Source: JBEIUO01 sp964549785 (GTDB taxonomy: Bacteria; Planctomycetota; Phycisphaerae; Phycisphaerales; UBA1924). From it: 24,251 bases of DNA. Shown here piece after piece: positions 1-8,026 of the stretch (its first letter is position 1; every line of letters starts with the position of its first letter). The position numbers and the translations under genes are program-made. The notes below the pieces were generated by a model, which had not been told where the DNA came from, did not search any database, and was given only the letters and a program-made list of their open reading frames with translations. Location of the stretch: the NCBI GenBank assembly GCA_964549785.1, contig CAZJXA010000023.1, forward strand, positions 1-24,251, written 5' to 3'.

Positions 1-1
1 C

Positions 2-616
2 GTGCCCCCCACACGGCCCGGCCCGCTCCGGCTCAAGGCGGCCAACACGCACTGGCCCACCCGGCTCGGCATCCTCGCGCTCACCTTCGGCGTCTGCGGC
101 GTCCTTTTCCACGCCGCGGGGCTGGTGCTCGCCGCCGGCGATCCGGCGCTCGTGTCTGCCGATGGCGTCCCCACGATGGTGATGGAGCAATTCGGCCCCG
201 GAACAGCGCCGTTCGTCATTTTCTACTCAGGCTCGCTCGCGCTCTCCGCGTACCTGACCTTGGCCGCAATCCGCCTGCTCCGCCGACACGCGTCCGCACC
301 CGCGCACGCGGCCCGCTGGGCGGTCGCCAAGATCATCCAGACCGCCTTCGCTTTACTCATCGCCGTCGAAATGACCCGGGCATCTTCCCAGATTGACCCC
401 GATTGGTGGGATGATGCCGGTCCACCCTCCGCGGCCGCCACACTCAACGCCGTCAACACCGGGCTTCTCTGGACCGTCGGAACCTGGACTGTTCTCTGGG
501 GTCTGTGGTTCCCCGTCTTGATGCTTTGGTGGTTCCGGCGTCCCAAAGTGCGTGCCCAAGTCGCCGGCTGGAACGTCGGCCCCGGTACCATTCCGCCCAC
601 CGTCGCGTCCCGATAA
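2..616 (+). CDS. Four-helix membrane protein of unknown function (5' end may be cut)
   Basis: I do not recognise the family. The 204-residue reading begins with GTG at the second base of the window, so the true start may lie outside. Hydrophobic segments at about residues 21-46, 71-91, 108-124 and 152-177 predict four membrane helices. The connecting loops are Arg-rich (for example RLLRRH near 91-96, and WWFRRPKVR at the end of the last helix), and the third loop carries acidic and Trp residues (DPDWWDD, 132-138). No catalytic motif is visible. The stop is 33 bp before the zinc-ribbon/Yip1-like gene on the same strand, so the two are probably cotranscribed. An inner-membrane location is predicted; the function is unknown. 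Confidence 0.6.
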   Translation: MPPTRPGPLRLKAANTHWPTRLGILALTFGVCGVLFHAAGLVLAAGDPALVSADGVPTMVMEQFGPGTAPFVIFYSGSLALSAYLTLAAIRLLRRHASAPAHAARWAVAKIIQTAFALLIAVEMTRASSQIDPDWWDDAGPPSAAATLNAVNTGLLWTVGTWTVLWGLWFPVLMLWWFRRPKVRAQVAGWNVGPGTIPPTVASR

Positions 617-649
617 CGAACCCCCGCGTCCACGGAACGTGCCACCACC

Positions 650-2152
650 ATGCGCTGCAAGTCCTGCGAATACATCCTCTGGAACCTCGCGGCCCGCCAG
701 TGTCCGGAGTGCGGCACCGGCTTCAAGCCCTCGGACTACGAGTTCACGCTCAACAGCGTTCAATACCGCTGCCCGCACTGCGGACAGCCCTATTACGGCA
801 CCGCGGCCAACGGGCACCTCGTTCCCAAGTCCTTCACCTGCGTCTCCTGCAACAACCCGGTGAACATGGACGACATGGTCCTGCTCCCCACCGAGGGATT
901 GCACGAAGACCAGACCCAGGCCGACGAGATGCCCTGGCTCGCCCGCAAGAAGATCGGTTTTTTCAAGGCTCTCTTCGGCACGTTGGGCCGCAGCATGGGC
1001 GGGCCGGCGCCGCTGATCCGCCTCACCCCGGTGACCAGTCCCATTACCGATGCCCTCTACTACGTCACCGTCACCCAAGTTGTCATCAACCTGCTTTCCG
1101 TCGGCGTCGTGATCCTCTTCTTCGCGGGGTTAGCGATCTTCGGTCGCGGCGGGGGCGGCATCGGCGCGATCGCAGCGATGCTCGGCACAATGTTCGGCGT
1201 GCTCCTGGGCGGGCTCGTCTATGCACTCATCTGGGCCGGAACGGTTCATCTCACCCTCAAACTTTCCGGGCCCACACAAGCCGGCTTCGGCCGAACCGTT
1301 CACGCCATCTGTTACAGTTCCGGGTGCAACATCCTCTCCGGGGTGCCCTGCCTGGGCTTTTACCTCTCGATCTTCGGATACCTCTGGTGGGCGATCGCGG
1401 CCATCTTCATGGTGCGCGACGGTCAGAAGGTCAGCGCCCTTCGTGCCTCGCTCGCGGTCTTATGGCTGCCGGTGCTGCTCATGGCGATGGGCGTCGGGGT
1501 GTTCATCTGGGCGATCAACGCCAGCCAGAAAGCGGCCGCGGCAGCCAACACAGCCACCGCCGCCGCCGCCAGGAACGGGCCCGTAGTGACAACCCCCCCC
1601 GCCGATCTATCCGCGGCCGTCGCCGGCACCAGCCCCTCGGCGGTAGCCGCAGGACTCTCGAACTTCGTCGCCGCCCAAGGCCGGTTCCCCTCGCACGCGA
1701 TGGAACTCTCCAGCCGGGGCGGTGTCCCCCTCGTGCATTTCTGCACGGCCCAAGGCGGCGCGTTCGGCATGCCCGACACCCGTCTCTACCGCCTCGGCGG
1801 TGTGCCCTTCGACGAGCTGATGCAGATGGAGCCGAGCCGCCAGATCGCCATCGCCGCCGCCGCGGCGGTCACCCTCACCGATCCCGCCGGGGCCCACCGA
1901 CTCGGAGATTACGTCTTCTGTCTGAAAGGCCTGGACCCCCCCACCGTGCTCTCCCCCGGAATCTGGGCATTTGTGGTGGTCCCGCACGCTTGGTCCGCCC
2001 GGGATGCCCTTTCGATCGGCCTCGCCGACGGCTCCACGCGAACGATTGCCGGGGCCGACTTCGACGCCGCGCTCCAGGAGCAACAGGCGGAGCGGAGCGC
2101 GGCCGGATTGCCCCCGTTCGCCGACCCGCGAACATTCCCCAAGGAGTGGTGA
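650..2152 (+). CDS. Double zinc-ribbon, Yip1-like multi-pass membrane protein
   Basis: This 500-residue protein starts with two CxxC pairs (C3/C6 with C18/C21) typical of a zinc ribbon, and then has a second set (C41/C44 with C64/C67). A cytoplasmic linker leads into a hydrophobic block with about four to five helices (roughly 140-165, 172-200, 217-255, 266-290). The layout resembles Yip1-domain proteins of planctomycetes, including the phrase ending in CLGFYLSIFGYLWWAI. After an Ala-rich stretch (293-308) comes a soluble C-terminal domain (about 310-500). Its GDYVFCLKGL...LADGST pattern faintly recalls the H-X9-DG tail of planctomycete pilin-like proteins, but this match is weak. The stop overlaps the next start by one base (TGATG), indicating translational coupling. 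Specific role unknown. Confidence 0.8.
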   Translation: MRCKSCEYILWNLAARQCPECGTGFKPSDYEFTLNSVQYRCPHCGQPYYGTAANGHLVPKSFTCVSCNNPVNMDDMVLLPTEGLHEDQTQADEMPWLARKKIGFFKALFGTLGRSMGGPAPLIRLTPVTSPITDALYYVTVTQVVINLLSVGVVILFFAGLAIFGRGGGGIGAIAAMLGTMFGVLLGGLVYALIWAGTVHLTLKLSGPTQAGFGRTVHAICYSSGCNILSGVPCLGFYLSIFGYLWWAIAAIFMVRDGQKVSALRASLAVLWLPVLLMAMGVGVFIWAINASQKAAAAANTATAAAARNGPVVTTPPADLSAAVAGTSPSAVAAGLSNFVAAQGRFPSHAMELSSRGGVPLVHFCTAQGGAFGMPDTRLYRLGGVPFDELMQMEPSRQIAIAAAAAVTLTDPAGAHRLGDYVFCLKGLDPPTVLSPGIWAFVVVPHAWSARDALSIGLADGSTRTIAGADFDAALQEQQAERSAAGLPPFADPRTFPKEW

Positions 2153-3357
2153 TGACAGTATTCAGATGGGCGGTCGTGTGCAGCGCGGCGATGCTGGTGG
2201 GATCGCCCGCAGCGCACTCGCAACCTTCCTTTCAGGCCCCCCACGCGATGACCGACAAGCCGCTCTACGACACGCTCCTCCTCTCGTCGGGGCAAAAGGT
2301 CTCTTACCGCGTCTCAGTGCCAGCCCGCTACGACGACGCTGTTCCCGCTCCGGTCCTGATCGCGCTCCCGCCCGGAGATCAATCCCGAGCCATGGTGGAC
2401 GTCGGCATGAGCCGCTACTGGGCCGCGGGCGCGGCAAAGGGCTGGGTCGTTGTCTCACCTGCGGCCTTCGGCGACAATTCATTCGTCGATGTCAACCCCG
2501 ACCTCTTTCAGGAGTTTGTCGACGCCATCACCGCCCTGCACCGGCCCGAGGGCGGCCGGGTACACCTCGCCGGGGTCAGTAACGGCGGTCGTTCGGCCTT
2601 CCGGCTCGCGACGCTCCTACCGAACCACTTTGCGAGCGTGCTCGCCGCCCCCGGCTTCGCCCCCACCGCCGAAGACTTCGAGCGCTTGAGCGCGATCAAC
2701 TGCCCGGTGCGGATGCTCGTCGGTGAAACCGATACCCGCTGGGTGACGGAAAGCCGCGCCACGCTTGATCGCCTGAAGGCGCTGGGCAAAGACGCTTCGC
2801 TCGAAGTCCGTCCCGGCGACGGACACATGGTTTCCGCGACCGGCGACGACATGTTCCGCATGCTTGACGGGTTGCGTCCCAACGCCGCCCCCAACGCCAA
2901 CCAAGCCCCCCCGCTCGCGGCCCAACAGACTCCGGACGCCCTCATCGGCGCCGTCCTCGATGACTTCCACGACGCCGCCGCCAAAGCCGATGGGCCCCGC
3001 TACTTCGCCCTCTTCGCCCCGGACGGCGTCTTCCTCGGCACCGACGACACCGAGCGCTGGACGGTCGATGAGTTCCGGGCGTACGCCGAGCCGTACTTCT
3101 CGCAGGGCAAGGGTTGGATCTATCTTGCGAGCGATCGGCACATCCGCATTCACACCGCCGGCAGCACCGCGTGGTTCGATGAGAAGTTGGACAACGAGAA
3201 GTACGGACGTTGCCGCGGCAGCGGGGTGCTGGTGAAGCACGCGGGGGCGTGGAAGATCGCCCAGTACAATCTGACTGTGCCGATCCCCAATGATCTGCTG
3301 GCCGACGTAGCCGTTAAAATCCGTGAAGCGGCGAAGGCGAACCCGGGAGTCAAGTAA
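2152..3357 (+). CDS. Secreted alpha/beta-hydrolase fused to a SnoaL/NTF2-like domain
   Basis: Predicted 401 residues. The ATG at 2152 is chosen because AAGGAG lies at 2141-2146, five bases upstream, and because the first residues form a signal peptide (about 1-24, ending AAHSQ). Residues 40-240 look like an esterase/dienelactone-hydrolase-type alpha/beta-hydrolase. The nucleophile elbow is GVSNGG, with Ser143. Asp194 (GETD) and His225 (GDGHM) are placed as the other triad members. Residues 262-391 match the SnoaL/DUF4440 type of NTF2-like fold (DALIGAVLDDFHDAAAKAD; YFALFAPDGVFLGTD; AWKIAQYNLTVP). The enzyme would act in the periplasm or outside the cell; the substrate is unknown. Coupling to the Yip1-like gene suggests one transcript. 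The two-domain fusion could also bind a ligand rather than hydrolyse one. Confidence 0.85.
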   Translation: MTVFRWAVVCSAAMLVGSPAAHSQPSFQAPHAMTDKPLYDTLLLSSGQKVSYRVSVPARYDDAVPAPVLIALPPGDQSRAMVDVGMSRYWAAGAAKGWVVVSPAAFGDNSFVDVNPDLFQEFVDAITALHRPEGGRVHLAGVSNGGRSAFRLATLLPNHFASVLAAPGFAPTAEDFERLSAINCPVRMLVGETDTRWVTESRATLDRLKALGKDASLEVRPGDGHMVSATGDDMFRMLDGLRPNAAPNANQAPPLAAQQTPDALIGAVLDDFHDAAAKADGPRYFALFAPDGVFLGTDDTERWTVDEFRAYAEPYFSQGKGWIYLASDRHIRIHTAGSTAWFDEKLDNEKYGRCRGSGVLVKHAGAWKIAQYNLTVPIPNDLLADVAVKIREAAKANPGVK

Positions 3358-3405
3358 GGTTCGAAGACGCTCGCTCCGACGGCTCGGCGGCTCTGCATCA
3401 CCCCA

Positions 3406-4383
3406 TTGCCACGTTACAAACTCACCATCGCGTACGAGGGGACCGATTTCTGCGGGTGGCAGAAGCAGGAACCTTTTGCGCCCGTCGCGGCCGAACCGCG
3501 GCCGCCCGACCAGGTCGCCCCGCCGCCGTTGTTCGCGGTGCACCCGGGCACCCAGGTCTTCGAGGCCGCCGAAGCCCTGCCGCTCCGGGCCGATGAAGAC
3601 CGCGCCCGGCTGGCGCTGCGCACCGTTCAACACGTGGTCGAGCAGGCCGTGCGTCGGGTCGTGCGAGAGCGCGTCCAACTGGTGGGCGCGAGCCGCACAG
3701 ATTCGGGGGTTCACGCGAGGGGCCAAGTCGCGGCCTTCACCTGCTCGGGCGACGAGGCGGCCCGGGCCGCGGGCATGGGTTGGCCCGAAACCCGGGGCAC
3801 CGATCGCTTGCTGCGAGCCTTGAACGGCTCTCTGCCCCAGGACGTTCAGGTGACCAAGGTCGAGATCGCGGATGCCGCGTTCAATCCGATCCGCGATTGC
3901 ACCAGCAAGGCATACTCGTACACCCTGCATGTGGTTCGTCCGCCGCCCCGCGGCGACAGCCTCCGGACCCTCTGGGACCGTCGTCTGGTGCATCAGGTGT
4001 GGGACGAACTGGATGTCGCGGCCATGAATAGCGCCGCCCAGATCCTTGTCGGCGAGCACGACTTCGCGGCCTTTGCGGCCGCGAATCACGGCCGGCTGAC
4101 AACCGTGCGGAAGGTGCTCTCGTGCGGGGTCACGCCCCTGGGCGAACAGGAACACGGTGAACGCATCCGCATCGACGTTTCCGGCACCGGGTTCCTCTAC
4201 AACATGGTGCGGATCATCGGCGGCACGCTGGTGGCCGTCGGCCGGGGGCGAATGACGGACCAGCAGGTGAGCGCCGCGCTCGCGAGCCACGATCGTCGGA
4301 ACGCCGGGCCCACGCTGCCGCCGACCGGGTTGTGTCTCGAATGGATCCGCTACGACCGAGCGGCCGCCGCAACCGGTCGCTGA
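3406..4383 (+). CDS. truA: tRNA pseudouridine synthase A
   Basis: TruA converts uridines 38-40 of the tRNA anticodon arm to pseudouridine in the cytoplasm. The 325-residue protein has the N-terminal RYKLTIAYEGTDFCGWQ block, the catalytic loop ASRTDSGVHA with Asp99 as the expected nucleophile, FNPIRDCTSKAYSYTL, the DF-AF segment (HDFAAFAA, 218-225) and the C-terminal FLYNMVRIIGGTL motif. The start is a TTG at 3406: it directly precedes the conserved PRYKLTIAYEG, and no ATG or GTG in this frame fits as well. About 40-48 extra residues (23-71, rich in Pro, Ala and Glu) separate GWQ from RTVQ, which are nearly adjacent in typical TruA. The catalytic loop reads SRTDSG instead of the common GRTDAG. 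It lies 48 bp after the hydrolase and converges on rnr. Confidence 0.95.
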   Translation: MPRYKLTIAYEGTDFCGWQKQEPFAPVAAEPRPPDQVAPPPLFAVHPGTQVFEAAEALPLRADEDRARLALRTVQHVVEQAVRRVVRERVQLVGASRTDSGVHARGQVAAFTCSGDEAARAAGMGWPETRGTDRLLRALNGSLPQDVQVTKVEIADAAFNPIRDCTSKAYSYTLHVVRPPPRGDSLRTLWDRRLVHQVWDELDVAAMNSAAQILVGEHDFAAFAAANHGRLTTVRKVLSCGVTPLGEQEHGERIRIDVSGTGFLYNMVRIIGGTLVAVGRGRMTDQQVSAALASHDRRNAGPTLPPTGLCLEWIRYDRAAAATGR

Positions 4384-4415
4384 CGGCGGGCCGCCCGGGG
4401 TGCGGAAGGGGAGCT

Positions 4416-6869
4416 TCACTTGTCGCGGAAGCGGTTGCCCTTGCCCTTGTCGCGGCTCTTGCTCTTCTGGCTGCGGCGGGCCTCGCCGTCCATTCCTTTG
4501 CGTTTCTCGAAGCCGCCGGCGGTCGACGACATTCCGCCTCCCAGCGCCTGCCCGTACATCAGCCCGCCGGTTTTTTTGGCCTTGCCCGCCGCGCGGTTCG
4601 CCGCATCGTCGATCGTCAGATCCATCTGGCGCTTGGCCAGGTCAACGTTGGCGATCTTCACCGTCACAAACTCGCCGGTGTTGAACGAACGTCCGGAGCG
4701 TTGATCGACGAGCGCACCCGAGCGCGGGTCGATCTTCCAGAACGGCGTGAGGTTGTCGCGGGTGGTGTCGCCCGGGAGGTCCTCGCTCTTGACGAACCCG
4801 TCGGCCAGAAACTTGTCGAGTTGGACGAAGATGCCGCGGTTGTTGACGCCGGTGACAACCCCCTTGAACGATTCCCCGATGTGCTTTTCAAGGAGTTGCA
4901 GCACGAGGAAGGTCCGCAGCGCCTGCTCGGCCTGTTCGGCGTTCACCTCGCGCTGGGTCGCGTTGATGCCGATCTGCGTGAGGTCCTCCTCGGAGGGGCA
5001 CGCCTCGGTCTCACGCATCAGGGCGCCGAGCTCGCGCTTCTGAGCGTCGGAGCGGGGGCGTCGTTCGCCGTTCTCGGTGCGGCGGAGGTATTCGGCCAGC
5101 GCCCGGTGCACGGTGAGATCGGCGTACCGGCGGATCGGGCTCGTGAAGTGGGCGTACGCCTCGCTCGCGAGCGCGAAGTGCCCGATGAGCGCGGGCGAAT
5201 ACTCGGCCTTGCTCAGCGTGCGCAATACGGCCATGTGCACGGCCCGGGCGGCGGGTGTTCCGCGCGTCGCGTCCAGCAGCCCCTGCAGTTCTTCGCGTGT
5301 GGGGTTCTTGGGGATACGGAAGCCCGAGACCATGGCGACCTTGCGCATCGCATCGACATCGCCGGGAACGGGCTCCGGGTGGATGCGCCGCAGCAGCGGA
5401 ACGCCCAGGCCCTCGAAGAGCCGCGCCAGCACCTCGTTCGCCTCCACCATGAACATTTCGATCAGTTTGTGCGTGAAGGCGTCGTCCTCCTTCTCGGCAT
5501 CGACGACATGGCCGTTCTCATCAAACTTAAGCACGACCTCGGGGAGTTCGAGAACGATCATCCCCTGGCGGTGGCGGCGGGCCTGAATCTGCTTCGCCAG
5601 CGCGTTCATCTCCTGCAGCGTCGCCAGCAACTGGTCGGTGTACTTGGGCGGCGTCTTGGCGTGCTTGCGGGCTTCGTCCACATCGCCATCGATCAGCGCC
5701 TGGGCTTCCAAGTAGGTCAGCCGCTTCGCAGACTTGATCAACACGTTGGCCGTGCCCTCGCCCTTCACGTTTCCCTGGGCGTCGTAGTTCATGAACGACG
5801 ACTTGCAGAACCGCGGCACGCCCTCCTGCAAGGAGCAGATGCCGTTACTCAGAACTTCCGGCAACATCGGGATCACCAGCCGCGGCAGGTAGCAGGAGTT
5901 GCCCCGATCCCGGGCTTCAAGGTCCAGCGTGCTGTCCACCGGGATGAAGTGGGCCACGTCGGCGATATGCACGCCCAGTTTCCACCCGCCCCCGGGCAGC
6001 CGCTCGATGCTGATGGCGTCGTCATAGTCCTTGGCGTCCGGCGGGTCGATGGTGATGATGTAGTCGTTCGTGAGATCGAGGCGGTTGTCGAGAGCCGAGG
6101 AACCCATCTTGGTCCACTCGGCGATCTGCCGGTCAAACTCCTGAGCCGCGTCGCGGGCCTGTTCGACACACTCTTCCGGGTGTTCGCCGGGGAGGTCGTA
6201 CGCGGCGATGATGGCCTGGGTCTCAACGTCGGGGCGGCCCGCATCACCCAGCACCTTGGTGATCGCGCCCTCCGCGAGCGAGTTGCCCTCGGGGTAGGTG
6301 ACGATCTCGACGATCACCTTGTCGCCGGCTTTGGCGTTCTTGGATTCCGCATCCCGCACCACGATGGGTTCGGTGATCTCGCGTCCGTCCGGGTAGACGA
6401 GCCATTGATCGCCCCGCTTGGCAAGTTCCCCCGCAAAACTCGAGCGCTTCCGCTTGACGACCTCGATGATCTCGCCGACAAAGCCCGAGCCCGGCCCGGG
6501 GCGGCGGTCTTTCACAATCCGGACCCGCACGGTGTCGCCCGAGAGGGCGTCCCCCGTGTTCTCGGCATTGATGAAGAGCGAACCTTCGCGGACCGGCGTG
6601 GCCGGGGTCAAGAACCCGAACCCGCGCGGGTTTTTGCGGAACGTGCCGGTGATCTCGCCGCCCATCGCCCCGATCGAGGGGAGCGAGATGGTGGAGTTCC
6701 CGTTGAGCACGATGTGCTTGCTCGAGATGAGCGAGGCGATCGCGGCGGCGAAGGTTTCATCCTCCTCGTCGGTGATGCCGAGGGCGTCCGCAAGTTCGGC
6801 GGCCTTCTGGGGGGAATAGTCCTCGTGTTTGAGGTGGGTCAGGATGCGGCGGGTGTAGCGGGAGGGCAT
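4416..6869 (-). CDS. rnr: Ribonuclease R, 3'-5' exoribonuclease
   Basis: RNase R degrades structured RNA processively from the 3' end. From ATG at 6869 the protein has 817 residues, close to the usual family length. In order are an N-terminal helical/winged-helix region (1-60), cold-shock OB domains (about 70-245), the RNB catalytic domain (about 255-600) and an S1 domain (GESFKGVVTGVNNRGIFVQL). The tail is very basic (ending RDKGKGNRFRDK). The metal site ITIDPPDAKDYDDAIS carries Asp275, Asp281, Asp283 and Asp284. HIADVAHF (301-308) and the later HFTSPIRRYADL are conserved RNB motifs. A TTG at 6908 would add 13 residues encoded by heptad-repeat DNA, so the ATG is preferred; no good ribosome-binding site precedes it. 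It lies 72 bp downstream of the epimerase gene on the same strand. Confidence 0.96.
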   Translation of the reverse strand: MPSRYTRRILTHLKHEDYSPQKAAELADALGITDEEDETFAAAIASLISSKHIVLNGNSTISLPSIGAMGGEITGTFRKNPRGFGFLTPATPVREGSLFINAENTGDALSGDTVRVRIVKDRRPGPGSGFVGEIIEVVKRKRSSFAGELAKRGDQWLVYPDGREITEPIVVRDAESKNAKAGDKVIVEIVTYPEGNSLAEGAITKVLGDAGRPDVETQAIIAAYDLPGEHPEECVEQARDAAQEFDRQIAEWTKMGSSALDNRLDLTNDYIITIDPPDAKDYDDAISIERLPGGGWKLGVHIADVAHFIPVDSTLDLEARDRGNSCYLPRLVIPMLPEVLSNGICSLQEGVPRFCKSSFMNYDAQGNVKGEGTANVLIKSAKRLTYLEAQALIDGDVDEARKHAKTPPKYTDQLLATLQEMNALAKQIQARRHRQGMIVLELPEVVLKFDENGHVVDAEKEDDAFTHKLIEMFMVEANEVLARLFEGLGVPLLRRIHPEPVPGDVDAMRKVAMVSGFRIPKNPTREELQGLLDATRGTPAARAVHMAVLRTLSKAEYSPALIGHFALASEAYAHFTSPIRRYADLTVHRALAEYLRRTENGERRPRSDAQKRELGALMRETEACPSEEDLTQIGINATQREVNAEQAEQALRTFLVLQLLEKHIGESFKGVVTGVNNRGIFVQLDKFLADGFVKSEDLPGDTTRDNLTPFWKIDPRSGALVDQRSGRSFNTGEFVTVKIANVDLAKRQMDLTIDDAANRAAGKAKKTGGLMYGQALGGGMSSTAGGFEKRKGMDGEARRSQKSKSRDKGKGNRFRDK

Positions 6870-6870
6870 A

Positions 6871-6905
6871 GGGAAAATCGCAAATGGCAAAGGACAAACA
6901 GCAAG
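6871..6905 (-). repeat. Short degenerate heptad repeat upstream of rnr
   Basis: Read on the minus strand, the leader of rnr contains consecutive seven-base units TTTGTCC, TTTGCCA, TTTGCGA and TTTTCCC, preceded by the related CTTGCTG. The pattern is TTTGNNN on the minus strand (NNNCAAA on the plus strand). The stretch is AT-richer than its surroundings and ends one base before the rnr start codon. Such short degenerate heptad arrays occur between genes in several bacterial groups. No function is assigned. Confidence 0.5.
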
Positions 6906-6941
6906 CAAGAGGCGAACAAAGTCATTTCACGGTGAGTGATC

Positions 6942-7928
6942 TCAGAGTTGCGGGGCGTAGGCGGCGAAGGTGGCCCGGAAGGGTTTGGGGGCGAACTTGA
7001 GGTGCGTCCGGGCTTTGTCAAGCGCAGCGATGCTGTCCTGCGAGCCCATCAGCGCCATCCCTTCATCGTGCGGAAGCAGCCCCCCCAGCCCGATGAGGTC
7101 GGCGGCCTTGGCCCCCAACGCCGCGAGTTTGCCGGGGATGCCGAAGGGCTTGAGCCGGTGGTTGGAGCCCGCGGTGTGGTCTCGGACCCATTCCAGCATC
7201 TGTGGCCACGAGAGTACTTCCGACCCGGCCAAGTTGTAGACCTCGCCAACGCTGGCCGAGTTCTCCAGAGACTCCCCGAATGCCCACGCCACGTCCTGGA
7301 CCGCGACCGGCTGAACCAGCGGGTCCGACTCGTTCATGGACCCCAGGGGGACGCGCTTGTCCTCGGTCATCTTCCGGAAGTACGGGAGGAAAATCCACGG
7401 CGCAACGTGCCCGCTCGCCCAACTGGCGGCCTGCTCGATGAACTCGCCGCCGAGGCCGTGGATGAGGGAGGGCCGAAAGATCGTCCAGGCCAGCCCACTC
7501 TGCCGCACGATCGCTTCACCCTCGAACTTCGTCCGCTGATACTCGGCCTCGCCCGTCTCGGCGGCCCCCAAGGCCGACATCTGGACAAACCGTTTGACGC
7601 CCAGCCGCTCGCAGGCGTGCACCAGGCGACGGGTGACGTTCACATGCAGTTCGCGGAAGGTCTTCTTTTCCAGCCGATTCTCGCGGATGATGCCGATCAG
7701 GTTAATGCACGCGTCGGCCCCGCTCAGGAGTTCCGTCACGTCGTCTTCTTTTCGGGCATCCCCGGTCACCAGTGTCAGACCCCCGGCCTTGGGGAGCGCT
7801 GCGCGGGCCTTCTCGCGATTCTGGACAAGCGCCCGGACCCGGCACCCGCGGCTCAGGAGTTCCGTCACGATGTGGCGACCGACGAACCCGCTGGCGCCCG
7901 TGACGGCGATGGTGGAATAGGTGAGCAT
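6942..7928 (-). CDS. NAD(P)-binding epimerase/oxidoreductase, NDUFA9-like extended SDR
   Basis: Predicted 328 residues from ATG at 7928. Residues 5-17 form the Rossmann dinucleotide loop TGASGFVG (Gly11, Gly14, Gly17). VTGDARKEDDV (54-64) follows, and the SDR active-site pattern is Ser118 (QMSALGA) with Tyr130-x3-Lys134. IFRPSLIHG (150-158) and VQPVAVQDVAWAF are hallmarks of the atypical SDRs related to the complex I accessory subunit NDUFA9 and to NmrA-like proteins. An in-frame start 18 codons upstream (7982) is possible but adds an unconserved stretch; neither start has a clear ribosome-binding site. The gene is upstream of rnr on the same strand and divergent from the ABC ATPase at 8027. 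The substrate cannot be read from the sequence. Confidence 0.88.
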   Translation of the reverse strand: MLTYSTIAVTGASGFVGRHIVTELLSRGCRVRALVQNREKARAALPKAGGLTLVTGDARKEDDVTELLSGADACINLIGIIRENRLEKKTFRELHVNVTRRLVHACERLGVKRFVQMSALGAAETGEAEYQRTKFEGEAIVRQSGLAWTIFRPSLIHGLGGEFIEQAASWASGHVAPWIFLPYFRKMTEDKRVPLGSMNESDPLVQPVAVQDVAWAFGESLENSASVGEVYNLAGSEVLSWPQMLEWVRDHTAGSNHRLKPFGIPGKLAALGAKAADLIGLGGLLPHDEGMALMGSQDSIAALDKARTHLKFAPKPFRATFAAYAPQL

Positions 7929-8026
7929 TCGGCATAAGAGTAGGAAACCAACGGTGGCGCGGGGGGCAGGCGTAAGGGGCACCGTTCAACGGTCTACGTT
8001 CGCACCGAGTCTACCGTGAACGCGTC

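Noticed and set aside
505..2151. Extension of the hydrolase reading frame upstream of 2152
   Set aside because: That frame runs over the Yip1-like gene and gives Arg/His/Pro-rich nonsense; a signal peptide and ribosome-binding site fix the start at 2152.
2617..4419. 600-codon minus-strand open frame opposite the hydrolase and truA
   Set aside because: Both plus-strand genes have clear family motifs and this frame has none; it spans two genes and their spacer.
6870..6908. TTG at 6908 as the start of rnr
   Set aside because: The added residues come from heptad-repeat DNA and are not RNase R-like; ATG at 6869 begins the conserved-looking N-terminus.
4332..6935. Very long plus-strand open frame opposite RNase R
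   Set aside because: It is the mirror of a strongly conserved rnr gene; its translation has no recognisable motif and is rich in Arg, Val, Gly and His as expected from GC-rich antisense DNA.
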